Positions 8,656-16,665 of a stretch of DNA of 63,611 nt are shown one piece after another (the first letter of the stretch is position 1; every line of letters starts with the position of its first letter). Under the pieces are notes generated by a model that saw only the letters and a list, made by a program, of their open reading frames with translations, searched no databases and was not told the DNA's origin. Origin of the DNA: Lachnospiraceae bacterium (GTDB taxonomy: Bacteria > Bacillota > Clostridia > Lachnospirales > Lachnospiraceae). The stretch lies in assembly GCA_017484135.1 (NCBI GenBank), contig JAFUTQ010000046.1:1-63611 (forward strand), given 5' to 3'. The translations under genes were made by a program, and so were the position numbers.

Positions 8656-8677
8656 AAGCCACCCGATCGGGTGGCTT
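8656..8677 (-). terminator. Intrinsic terminator between convergent genes
   Basis: A perfect palindrome AAGCCACCCGA/TCGGGTGGCTT. On the minus strand it is followed by a run of T (8651-8655), ending transcription of the surface-protein gene. On the plus strand the A/T tail is shorter but may also serve apbE. Confidence 0.8.
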
Positions 8678-8686
8678 AAAAATCCG

Positions 8687-10729
8687 CTATCTGACCCACT
8701 CCCCATTACGATTCAAACGATAGGCTCCGATTCTGGTGTTCGCCGCCATCACGCCGGAAGCGTAGCTGTAATACCATTTTCCGCTTACGGTGTACCATCC
8801 GGTCTGCATTGCGCCGCTCTCACTCAGATGATACCATGCGCTCCCATCCTTGAGCCATCCGGTCTGCATCGCACCGCTTTCACTCATGTAATACCATTTG
8901 CCGCCATCGCTGACCCAGCCCGTCTCCATTGCGCCGCTCTCACTCATGTAATACCAGGCGCTTCCGTCACTGACCCAGCCCGTCTCCATTGCGCCGCTCT
9001 CACTCATGTAATACCAGGCGCTTCCGTCACTGACCCAGCCCGTCTCCATCGCGCCGCTTGCGCTCATGTAATACCAGGTGCCGCCGTCACTGACCCAGCC
9101 CGTCTCCATTGCACCGCTCTCACTCATGTAGTACCATGTGCCGCCGACATTTACCCAGCCGGTCTGTATCGTTCCGTTTTCGTCCGTGTAATACCATGTA
9201 CTCCCGTTTTTTACCCATCCGGTCTGCTTGGCTGCGCTCAGCTTTTTGGTGTTTTCTGTCTGAGAGCTTCCCGGCTTCTGCGTATTGTCCGTGCTTTCAG
9301 CATCCTCTGTCTCGTCTTCCTCCGCTTCCTTTTTGGGAATTCTGATGATCTTGGTAGCCTGATAGGTTGTTCCTTCCCTTTTGACACTCGCCGTATAAGT
9401 AATCAGTCCATCCGCTGCGTAGGTCGCTTCCTTTGTCGTGCTTGTGACAGTACATCTTACCACCTGCGTATCGTCCTTGTCCACACAGGTAAAGGCTGCC
9501 GTTACCGTATATCCGACATTTGTTTCCGTCCATGTAAAGGCCGGTTCGCCATAGGTATGAACATGAGGGTCTAATTTGTCAAAATCAAATCCATTGTCTT
9601 TTGCATAGGTTTCTGCCGCTGTGCCCGTATAGCCCGAAATCGTAAGCTGCTCTGATTTCGCATTGGGATTGCCATTTTCATCATCCAGAAATCCCAACCC
9701 GCAATCATCCATGTCGGTTACACTTTTGGGGATCGTAATATCGGTCAGACTGCTGCAGCCATAAAAGGTTTCCTTGCCGATTCCTTTCACACCATCCTCT
9801 ATCACAATGGTTTTGATGTCGCTTCGATAAGCGTCGTACGTCTTTTCACTGATTGTACCCGTTCCACTGATTGTCAGAGTGCCGCTGTCTGAATCAAACT
9901 TCCACGTTACATCCTCTCCACAGCTGCCGGAGGTTTCCACGATTCCCTCCACGTCCACGAGGATGTCTACCGGATAATCCAACCACTCATCCAGCGAAGA
10001 CTTGACCCGTATCGAATAGGTGCCATTGTCTGTCACATGGATCGTGTCTCCGGCTTCGGAATTCGAATAAAACTGATTCGATGCGATTTTGTCTACGGTT
10101 GCCTTGTCATTGACCCACGAGCAAATCGTGGAGCCGATGCTGGTGTGATAATTGATGTCTGCCGCGGTAGCGGTTTCGTTTAGCGTCACGTCTGCGGATA
10201 GGACGGAGGATGAGGGCAGCCAGTACATGTATGCGTGATGAGTGCAATTCATTGTTTCAATTTTCAAATAATAAATTCCCTTGTCCAGATAATATGTCTT
10301 TCCATTGTCTGGCCAATAATTGGGGGTAATTTCTTTCGATAATGAACTATTCGCATAAAGATCAGTATTTGCAAGACGATGCCACGACGCAGTTCCCTCA
10401 TTTGTTCTATAATTTTCAAAAAACAGCCATCCTCTCTCATTGACCGTAATCGCATACACTGTTTCTGCGGTCGTCCCCGAATCATTCGTTTTCACATACA
10501 CCAACCCTTCATCCGCCGCAACCAACTCCTCAATCTGCCCTGGAGCCGTAATCGTCATTGGCGTAATCGACTCTGCCGCACCTTTCGGAAGTATTTCCGC
10601 ATAGATTTCTCCTGCACCTCCCGCATCCCCCGCATAAGCGGTCACATCCACCACTCCAAAGAGCATCATACAGGCCATAGCCATCGATATCATACTTTTC
10701 CAAATTGTTTTCCCGGTTACCTGCTTCAT
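8687..10729 (-). CDS. Secreted surface protein with BspA-like segment and eight cell-wall-binding repeats
   Basis: A 680-residue exported protein. The ATG chosen has AAGGAGAG 7 bases upstream and is followed by a signal peptide (KTIWKSMISMAMACMMLFG... ending near AYA). Around residues 275-350 lies a leucine-rich-like BspA segment (GTLTISGTGTISE, IEDGVKGIGKETFYGCSSLTDITIPKSV). A beta-rich segment and a T/S/E linker come next. The C-terminus holds eight 20-residue choline/cell-wall-binding units of the form TGWVSDG..WYYMSESGAME. It is likely attached non-covalently to the envelope; the ligand is unknown. It is divergent from a Xre regulator gene across a compact promoter region. Confidence 0.88.
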   Translation of the reverse strand: MKQVTGKTIWKSMISMAMACMMLFGVVDVTAYAGDAGGAGEIYAEILPKGAAESITPMTITAPGQIEELVAADEGLVYVKTNDSGTTAETVYAITVNERGWLFFENYRTNEGTASWHRLANTDLYANSSLSKEITPNYWPDNGKTYYLDKGIYYLKIETMNCTHHAYMYWLPSSSVLSADVTLNETATAADINYHTSIGSTICSWVNDKATVDKIASNQFYSNSEAGDTIHVTDNGTYSIRVKSSLDEWLDYPVDILVDVEGIVETSGSCGEDVTWKFDSDSGTLTISGTGTISEKTYDAYRSDIKTIVIEDGVKGIGKETFYGCSSLTDITIPKSVTDMDDCGLGFLDDENGNPNAKSEQLTISGYTGTAAETYAKDNGFDFDKLDPHVHTYGEPAFTWTETNVGYTVTAAFTCVDKDDTQVVRCTVTSTTKEATYAADGLITYTASVKREGTTYQATKIIRIPKKEAEEDETEDAESTDNTQKPGSSQTENTKKLSAAKQTGWVKNGSTWYYTDENGTIQTGWVNVGGTWYYMSESGAMETGWVSDGGTWYYMSASGAMETGWVSDGSAWYYMSESGAMETGWVSDGSAWYYMSESGAMETGWVSDGGKWYYMSESGAMQTGWLKDGSAWYHLSESGAMQTGWYTVSGKWYYSYASGVMAANTRIGAYRLNRNGEWVR
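8744..9223 (-). repeat. Eight tandem 60-bp coding repeats (cell-wall-binding units)
   Basis: Eight 60-bp units encode the cell-wall-binding motifs of the surface protein. The central units (about 8880-9120) are nearly identical in DNA, including silent positions. That implies recent duplication or gene conversion and likely copy-number variation. Confidence 0.85.
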
Positions 10730-10772
10730 AATCTTCTCTCCTTTTCTTCGTGTAATCATTCTGCATATGCAA

Positions 10773-10816
10773 ATGATATCATTCGTTTTGTGTATTGTCA
10801 ACACATATTGTGTATA
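10773..10816 (-). promoter_or_regulatory. Promoter of the surface-protein gene with overlapping dyad (putative Xre operator)
   Basis: On the minus strand TTGACA (10796-10801) is 17 bases from TATCAT (10773-10778). The -35 box is embedded in a dyad-like stretch (about 10788-10816) with TGTG...CACA and a repeated TTGTGTAT. This is a plausible operator for the divergently encoded Xre protein. Confidence 0.6.
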
Positions 10817-10868
10817 TACCAAGAGTTTCATCCAATAATAATGTTATATTATGATTGAGGTGAACAAA

Positions 10869-11198
10869 ATGGATTTCGGAAACACATTACGAATTTTAAT
10901 CGAGGATCGTGACAAATCGCAAAAGGAGGTTGCAAACGACTTGAATATCGCGCCCACCACACTCGGTAACTATGTCAGAAATCTGCGTGAGCCCGACTTC
11001 GAAACGCTGGTAGCCATTGCAAATTATTTTGAAGTATCAACGGATTATCTGCTGAATCACAAAAACCGCAATGGTTTAAGCCCGCAGGAAGAACGATTAT
11101 TACATTTGTTTTCAAAATTACCGGAGGAACAAAAAGAAATTTTTTTTGAAATCGGAAAAATATTGAATAAAAAGAGAAAACTCCTCATCCGCGAATAA
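10869..11198 (+). CDS. Xre-family transcriptional regulator
   Basis: A 109-residue DNA-binding protein. The helix-turn-helix is at about 6-60 (RILIEDRDKSQKEVANDLNIAPTTLGNYVRNLREPDFETLVAIANYFEVSTDYLL), followed by a helical tail (SPQEERLLHLFSKLPEEQKEIFFEI) that may mediate dimerisation. The start is chosen at the ATG 7 bases after GAGGTG; an in-frame ATG 18 bases earlier lacks a ribosome binding site. It is divergent from the cell-wall-binding-repeat protein and probably controls that promoter and its own. It ends in a terminator hairpin that is duplicated 1.3 kb away. Confidence 0.85.
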   Translation: MDFGNTLRILIEDRDKSQKEVANDLNIAPTTLGNYVRNLREPDFETLVAIANYFEVSTDYLLNHKNRNGLSPQEERLLHLFSKLPEEQKEIFFEIGKILNKKRKLLIRE

Positions 11199-11216
11199 AC
11201 GGATGGGGAGTTTTTT
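11178..11216 (+). terminator. Terminator hairpin of the Xre gene (repeat copy 1)
   Basis: Stem AACTCCTCATCCG / CGGATGGGGAGTT with loop CGAATAAA followed by seven T. A nearly identical hairpin, in the same orientation, occurs at 12463-12497. Confidence 0.8.
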
Positions 11217-11275
11217 TCGTTATTTTACAGCAAAACAAAACCGACCTTGACTCTGTTTTTTCTTGAAACATTTTA

Positions 11276-12172
11276 TTAAAAATATCGTTTCACATCTTCC
11301 AGAGTGACGTCTGAGTAGTTCGGATTCTTCACAATCCTTGCCAGAATCTCCTCGGGAGTTGTCAGAAATTCCTTCAGTGAAGTGATCCATGCACCGAGAC
11401 TTTGGTTGCGTTCTTCGGTGCGACCCTGTAGTAGTCCTTCGTTGCGCCCTTTTTCCATCGCGTCCCGCTTGGTAAGCTCTAATCTCCGTTCAAATGTAAA
11501 ATCTAACGTCATAATCTTCGTCACCTCCGCTTTTCGTTTCCGGAAAAATTCTTCCAGAATATGATTCTGAATACAATATTGTATCGCCTGTTCGATTGAT
11601 TGTTTCAAGGGCACGTCGTTCTTGATATATTGCCGCACCTTGTCAATGAATATCATATAGCCTTTCAGTACAGGACTTTTTTCCAACAGATTTTTGTTGT
11701 GATTTGTATTGATGTTGTAAGTGGTACACTTTAATTCCAGCTCCGGTTCATCCGTCGGCTGCATAAACGCACTGGATAAGTACATGATTTCCACATCCGG
11801 TCGTGGCTCGATCCCGTTATAAAACACCACAAAGTGCGGAGTGGGTATTTTAACCAGTGTTCTTTCGAACCAGTCCATGTCTTTGATTAAATCCCGAATC
11901 AGGTCTGAGAAATAGACCAGATTCCGCAAGGGCATGTTGGGACAGTAGCTGGATTGATGCTCATATAAATTGAAATACGAATCAATAATAAACGAAGCAT
12001 CGTTTCGAATCGACAGTGAAAAACTGCTCTCGAGTTTCTTTACATAGATATCCTCGGGATTGTCATAATGAGTGTTGTTCAGCGCGTTATACACTTCCAG
12101 CGCATACTCCGGTGTCTGCATCAGCAGACTAAAGACATCGCTTTTGTACTCTCGATTTCCTGTTATTGACAT
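11276..12172 (-). CDS. Rpn-type PD-(D/E)XK nuclease / putative transposase-family protein
   Basis: A 298-residue member of the PD-(D/E)XK nuclease family transposase group (Rpn-like), very abundant in Lachnospiraceae. The start region (REYKSDVFSLLMQTPEYALEVYNALNNTHY) and the nuclease core are seen. In the core, an aspartate in SFIIDSYFNLYEHQSS is followed by the E-x-Q of the active site, and ELELKCTTYNINTNHN carries a further K. A helical tail (RLELTKRDAMEKGRNEGLLQGRTEERNQS) is typical of the family. It probably cleaves DNA and promotes RecA-independent recombination; whether it moves itself is unclear. It sits between two direct copies of one hairpin. Confidence 0.82.
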   Translation of the reverse strand: MSITGNREYKSDVFSLLMQTPEYALEVYNALNNTHYDNPEDIYVKKLESSFSLSIRNDASFIIDSYFNLYEHQSSYCPNMPLRNLVYFSDLIRDLIKDMDWFERTLVKIPTPHFVVFYNGIEPRPDVEIMYLSSAFMQPTDEPELELKCTTYNINTNHNKNLLEKSPVLKGYMIFIDKVRQYIKNDVPLKQSIEQAIQYCIQNHILEEFFRKRKAEVTKIMTLDFTFERRLELTKRDAMEKGRNEGLLQGRTEERNQSLGAWITSLKEFLTTPEEILARIVKNPNYSDVTLEDVKRYF

Positions 12173-12529
12173 ATAAATCCTCCTTTGATTCTTCGCAGGA
12201 GGTTCTCTGCCAGATCAGTTGCTTGTAGGTTCTGATTTTTATCCGGAAAACTCCTGCTTATTCTGTTAATAAATGGGTTGTAAAAGCAAGAATTTTCATA
12301 ATAATAAAGATATAAATAAAGGATGATTAAAAAACGTGCAAGCCCCGATGCCCACGCCTGGCAAGAAAATTTGCTTTGATATCAGTATAATTCGGAGAAA
12401 TAAAATTTGCAAGGAATAATTTTGGTTTTATGATGGAATCCCAATTTTGGAACCGAAAATAAGAACTCCCCATCCGCGAATAAACGGATGGGGAGTTCCC
12501 ATATTCAGATCAGTGCCAAAGCCCGATCA
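12173..12529. other. Intergenic region with duplicated hairpin, no gene
   Basis: A 357-base AT-rich stretch upstream of the nuclease gene and downstream of the truncated surface-protein gene. Apart from the hairpin at 12463-12497 and a ribosome binding site just before the nuclease start (AAGGAGG near 12178-12184), I see no ORF with a start signal and no RNA gene. Confidence 0.6.
12463..12497 (-). terminator. Hairpin copy 2, probable terminator of the truncated surface gene
   Basis: Stem AACTCCCCATCCG / CGGATGGGGAGTT with the same loop as the hairpin at 11178, differing at one or two bases. It lies 33 bases after the stop of the leftward surface gene; the downstream T tract on that strand is weak. 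Confidence 0.6.
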
Positions 12530-13906
12530 CTATTTTACCCATGCTCCCTTACTGTTTAATCGATACCCACCGATCACGGTATCATGAGCCATCGCACCGG
12601 ACTCATTCAGATAATACCATGTGCCGCCATCCTGCCAGCCGGTCTTCATCGCTCCGCTTGCAGTAAAGTAATACCAGTCTCCGTTTACCAGCTCCCATCC
12701 GGTTTCCATAGCTCCGGTCGTGTCGGTATAATACCAGTCCTGGCCATCATATACCCATCCGGTTTCCATAGCCCCATCCTCGCTGAGGTAGTACCATGTA
12801 TTTCCGCTCTCATACCATCCGGTTACCATATATCCGCTGGCATCAAACGCGTACCAGGTGTCTCCGATCTGCTGCCAGCCGCTTGACGTATAGCTGCCAT
12901 CGTTATTCTCATACCACCATTTTCCGTCTGCTCCCTGCTTCCACTCACCGGAAGACTCCTCCTGCTTGGGGGTTGTATTTTCCTGCCTTGTGGCTGTATT
13001 CTCCTGCTGAGGGGTTGTATTCTGTTCTGCCTGTTGTTCCGATTCTGTGGGCGCCTGATTGATGTTGTTACTTGCAAGCACCTGATCCTCCGCTACAAAA
13101 TACGTCGAGAAGGAGTTCGTGCTGCACTTGATCCTTCCACTGAAATCTGACTCAGAGGAAACAAACAGCTTTTCAATCGTGCCATCCTCTTTGATATGGA
13201 AAAGCGCCGGTTTTTGGTATCCGGACAGTTCATTGAGATACAAATTCACGTCCTTCTCCGGCTCTACCTCCGTCTCATTGTCCTCAATCAGGCTGATATC
13301 AATTGCTGTCAGCTTGGAGTCTTTATTTGTCAGAATCGTCTGTATTTTGCTCTGAACATCCTGCTTCGCTGTCCGCACGACCGGATAAGTTGCTGCTCCG
13401 AGCGCGTCCGCAGACACATCCACGATCAGCGGATCTCCGTTCACTGCCGCAGAGGTTCCTCTTACCTGCTCATTCTCAATCGTACGCTCCGTTCTGGTAC
13501 ATACATTCCCTTCATAGACCACGTGATTGATATATCCCTCAAGTTCATGGAAGTCCACAAGCAGCTCTCCGTTCTCCATGATCTTTCCGGCATTGGGAAT
13601 CGGCGCATAATTTTCCTCATAAGGCGGCTCATACGGGCTTTCGTGATCCTCTACGCCAACATCATCATAGCTTGCCGAGAAAACAACATCTCCATTGATC
13701 GTCACATCCCCCTGATAGCTCTTGTTCAGGCTTAAAAATCCGGTATTTCCGTTTACGGTAATCGAGGACTCTCTGCTATCAGCTGCAAACAGAATGTCTC
13801 CGTTGTCATCTCTTTTATAAATATAATCGCCCGTCTCATCATCATAGAAATACTGTGCTCCGGAGCTGCAGGAGCAATCCAGTGTCACATCTCCGTTGAC
13901 CGTCAC
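12530..13906 (-). pseudogene. 5'-truncated cell-wall-binding-repeat surface protein, in frame behind rnfB
   Basis: A 458-codon reading frame whose only plausible start is a GTG without ribosome binding site and without any signal peptide. Upstream, the frame runs back through eight codons to the rnfB stop TAG, which is in the same frame. The N-terminal part has bactofilin-like or beta-helix-like VNGDVTI repeats. The middle contains a Q/T-rich linker (about residues 285-320). The C-terminal part has six cell-wall-binding units (GW...WYY) ending IGGYRLNSKGAWVK, like the other surface protein here. Because all similar proteins need export, I infer a deletion that removed the 5' half and fused the rest to the end of the rnf operon. 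A functional short product cannot be excluded. Confidence 0.6.
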
Positions 13907-13930
13907 ATTTAAGATGTCCCATGGACATGC

Positions 13931-14722
13931 CTACACAATAATCTTCTTCGGGCACTTCTGCGCACACACCCCGCATTTCGTACATTTACTCTGATCAATG
14001 TAGGCGATATTGTCCACCACATGCACCGCGTCAAACGCACAGTTTTTCTCACAGAGCCGACAGCCGATACAGCCCGCGGTGCAGGCCTTCATCACATTTT
14101 TTCCCATATCCTTTGAGCTGCACTGCACGATATGTTCTGCATCGTAGGGCAAAAGCTCAATCAGCCCCTTCGGACAGGCAGCCACGCATTTGCCGCACGC
14201 CTTGCACGCCTCTTTGTCCACCCGGGCAATTCCGTCCACGATATGAATCGCATCAAAGGGACAGGACTTCACGCAATTTCCAAAGCCGAGACAGCCGTAG
14301 CTGCAGGACTTCGCACCGCCATTCGGCACAAACGAAAGCGCAGCACAGTCCTCCACTCCCGTGTATTGATAATCCTGTTTTGCCTTTTCACAGGTGCCGC
14401 CGCATTTCACAAAGGCGGCCTGTCTGACGCCTTCCTCCGCGGCGACTCCCATGATTTCTCCGACCTTATTTCCCACAGCAGCACCGCCTACCGGGCAGCC
14501 GTTTACCGGTGCTTCTCCTTTGACAATGGCAGCAGCCAGACCGGAACAGCCCGCATAGCCGCAGCCTCCGCAGTTATTTCCCGGAAGGATCTCTAAGATG
14601 GACTCCTCCCTCGGATCCACCTCTACCTTGAATTTTTCACTGGAAAATCCCAGAAAAAAACCAATGATAATACCAACACCGCCGACAATGGCGGCCGCAA
14701 TAATTACAGGCAGAATATTCAT
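13931..14722 (-). CDS. rnfB: Rnf complex iron-sulfur subunit RnfB
   Basis: Electron-input subunit of the ferredoxin:NAD oxidoreductase, cytoplasmic-facing with an N-terminal membrane anchor (about 5-25). After the anchor comes the 4Fe-4S motif CGGCGYAGCSGLAAAI...CPVGG, then polyferredoxin-type clusters: CSYGCLGFGNCVKSCPFDAI, CKACGKCVAACPKG, CIGCRLCEKNCAFDAV and CTKCGVCAQKCPKK. At 263 residues it is a normal clostridial size. Last gene of rnfCDGEAB, 12 bases after rnfA with AGGAGG. Its TAG stop is in frame with the truncated surface gene behind it. Confidence 0.96.
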   Translation of the reverse strand: MNILPVIIAAAIVGGVGIIIGFFLGFSSEKFKVEVDPREESILEILPGNNCGGCGYAGCSGLAAAIVKGEAPVNGCPVGGAAVGNKVGEIMGVAAEEGVRQAAFVKCGGTCEKAKQDYQYTGVEDCAALSFVPNGGAKSCSYGCLGFGNCVKSCPFDAIHIVDGIARVDKEACKACGKCVAACPKGLIELLPYDAEHIVQCSSKDMGKNVMKACTAGCIGCRLCEKNCAFDAVHVVDNIAYIDQSKCTKCGVCAQKCPKKIIV

Positions 14723-14734
14723 TCCAATCTCCTC

Positions 14735-15310
14735 CTAAATCATTCCCGAAAATCCCATAAAGGCAATCGACATCAGGCAGGCAACGATCAACACGATGGC
14801 CGTACCCTGAAACGGCTTTGGAATATCGTTGTATTCAATCTTTTCCCGAATGCCCGCCATGATGGTAATTGCCAGAAAGAACCCGCAGGCGGTTGCAAAT
14901 CCGTTTATCACGCTTTCTAAAAGATTGTACTCCTTGGTCACGTTGGTAAGCGCCACCCCGAGCACCGCACAGTTTGTGGTAATCAGCGGCAGATACACCC
15001 CAAGGCTCTGATACAGGGACGGCATGGATTTTTTCAAAAACATCTCCACAAACTGTACCAGCGCAGCAATGACCAGAATAAAGACGATCGTCTTTAAGTA
15101 CTGGGTATTCGTCGGTGTCAGAATAAATTTATAAATCAGCGCCGCCACAAAGGAAGAAACCGTAATAACAAAAATCACCGCGCCTCCCATGCCGGCAGCC
15201 GTTTCGGTCTTTTTTGAGACGCCCAGAAACGGACAGATGCCCAGAAACTGGCTTAAAACTACGTTATTGACAATTGCCGAGCCAATTGCAAGCAAAATCA
15301 GTGCTTTCAT
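14735..15310 (-). CDS. rnfA: Rnf complex membrane subunit RnfA
   Basis: A 191-residue integral membrane protein with six membrane segments, homologous to NqrE. It carries the family motifs SQFLGICPFLGVS and PLITTNCAVLGVAL, whose cysteines coordinate the intramembrane iron-sulfur cluster with RnfE. It begins on the base after the rnfE stop with AAGGAGG inside rnfE. It forms part of the ion-translocating core. Confidence 0.96.
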   Translation of the reverse strand: MKALILLAIGSAIVNNVVLSQFLGICPFLGVSKKTETAAGMGGAVIFVITVSSFVAALIYKFILTPTNTQYLKTIVFILVIAALVQFVEMFLKKSMPSLYQSLGVYLPLITTNCAVLGVALTNVTKEYNLLESVINGFATACGFFLAITIMAGIREKIEYNDIPKPFQGTAIVLIVACLMSIAFMGFSGMI

Positions 15311-16054
15311 CTATTTTCCCTCCTTATCCGCCTGCGGATCTGCTGCAGCTACCGTCTCCTGCACGCCGGACTTTCCGGTACATAAGTCCGCCTGCCCGCA
15401 TCCACTGCAGTCACCGGTCAGACACCCCGAAGGCTTTGCCAGCGGCTTTCCCTTTGCCTCCATCTTGCTGCGCACAATGTTCATAACGGCGACCAGAACC
15501 GCCAATACCAGAAACGCCCCCGGCGCCATAACAAAAATGGTAATCGGGGTAAACCAGCTTAAGGAAAGAATCTGATGCCCGAACAGCTGCCCTGCCCCCA
15601 GAATCTCCCGCACAATTCCGATGCAGGTCAGCCCCAGGGTAAAACCAAGTCCCATACCGATTCCGTCAAAGATTGACGGCAGCACCTCATTCTTTGAGGC
15701 ATAGCTCTCCGCCCGCCCCAGAATGATGCAGTTTACCACAATCAGAGGAATGTACACGCCCAGCTGTTCCGCCAGATCCTGGGTATAAGCTTTCATGATA
15801 AATTCCACGATCGTTACCAGAGAAGCGACAATCACAATGTAGGCGGGCATACGCACACCGTTTGGAATGACCTTTCGAAAGGCCGAAATCAACAGGTTGG
15901 CAAGCACCAGCACAACCGTCGTGGAAAGCCCCATTCCCAGACCATTCATGGCTCCGGTGGTAACCGCCAGCGTGGGACACATCCCCAGCATCAAAACAAA
16001 CGTCGGATTCTCCTTGATGATTCCGTTATACAATCGTTCCGTATATTTTTTCAT
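15311..16054 (-). CDS. rnfE: Rnf complex membrane subunit RnfE with cysteine-rich tail
   Basis: A 247-residue membrane subunit homologous to NqrD and RnfA. It shows NPTFVLMLGMCPTLAVTT and PLIVVNCIILGRAE, the paired cysteine motifs of the intramembrane cluster, and about six membrane segments up to residue 200. An extra hydrophilic tail follows with C-x4-C-x2-C-x5-C (GCLTGDCSGCGQADLC). This tail is not required in the textbook RnfE. The gene overlaps the rnfG stop (ATGA). The tail may bind metal or a cluster, or it may be a lineage-specific decoration. Confidence 0.95.
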   Translation of the reverse strand: MKKYTERLYNGIIKENPTFVLMLGMCPTLAVTTGAMNGLGMGLSTTVVLVLANLLISAFRKVIPNGVRMPAYIVIVASLVTIVEFIMKAYTQDLAEQLGVYIPLIVVNCIILGRAESYASKNEVLPSIFDGIGMGLGFTLGLTCIGIVREILGAGQLFGHQILSLSWFTPITIFVMAPGAFLVLAVLVAVMNIVRSKMEAKGKPLAKPSGCLTGDCSGCGQADLCTGKSGVQETVAAADPQADKEGK

Positions 16055-16665
16055 GCCTGCGTCCCTCCCTTCAGAACTGTTTTATAATAGGTCAGACAGG
16101 CATTGACTCCGTTTGCCATGGCCTTTGAGGTAATCGTGGCACCGGAGATCGCTTCAATCTCCTCCTCCGCAGCCGGCTGCTGCTTGACTACGGTAAAGCT
16201 GTCTACCTGTTTCTCTTCAAACTGACTGTAAAATTCCTCGTTCTTTGCCTTGTCACCCAGACCCGGGGTCTCCGCAATGTCAGTGATGGAATACCCGTTT
16301 ACCACTCCCTCCGCGGTAATGCCCACCGAAAAGGTAATATTTGCCTGACTTCCGTCCTTTGCAATGACCGTAATCACATAGCCCAAAACGTTTCCGGAGG
16401 CATCCAGCGCCTCCTCCACATCCGTAATCTCGTCCAGATAGCCCGCCTCCGACAAAAGCGCCGCCGCTTCCTCCTTGTCATATCCGTCGTACGGGCGGAA
16501 GCTGTCCGCGCTTTCAAAGACAGCCCGGTATGCCGCCTCTGTCTTTGCCTGCTCTGCCGCCTCTATGGGTTCCTTTGTAATATCGTGCACCAATCCCAGC
16601 ACCAGTCCCAGAACTAAGGTAAACGCAGTGAGGATCAACGCGTCATGTACAATTTTTTTATTCAT
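16051..16665 (-). CDS. rnfG: Rnf complex FMN-binding subunit RnfG
   Basis: A 204-residue protein with one N-terminal membrane helix and an extracytoplasmic FMN-binding domain. Near the C-terminus AISGATITSKAM is the S(T)GAT-type flavinylation site, where ApbE attaches FMN to the threonine. The chosen ATG has GGGAGG about 9 bases upstream and overlaps the end of rnfD by 8 bases; a longer reading frame upstream lacks signals. The flavin donates or accepts electrons within the Rnf chain. Confidence 0.95.
   Translation of the reverse strand: MNKKIVHDALILTAFTLVLGLVLGLVHDITKEPIEAAEQAKTEAAYRAVFESADSFRPYDGYDKEEAAALLSEAGYLDEITDVEEALDASGNVLGYVITVIAKDGSQANITFSVGITAEGVVNGYSITDIAETPGLGDKAKNEEFYSQFEEKQVDSFTVVKQQPAAEEEIEAISGATITSKAMANGVNACLTYYKTVLKGGTQA

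Noticed and set aside
8828-9574. Open frame of 248 codons on the plus strand
   Set aside because: It lies antisense to the tandem wall-binding repeats; its regularity is the mirror of the 60-bp coding units, and it has no ribosome binding site.
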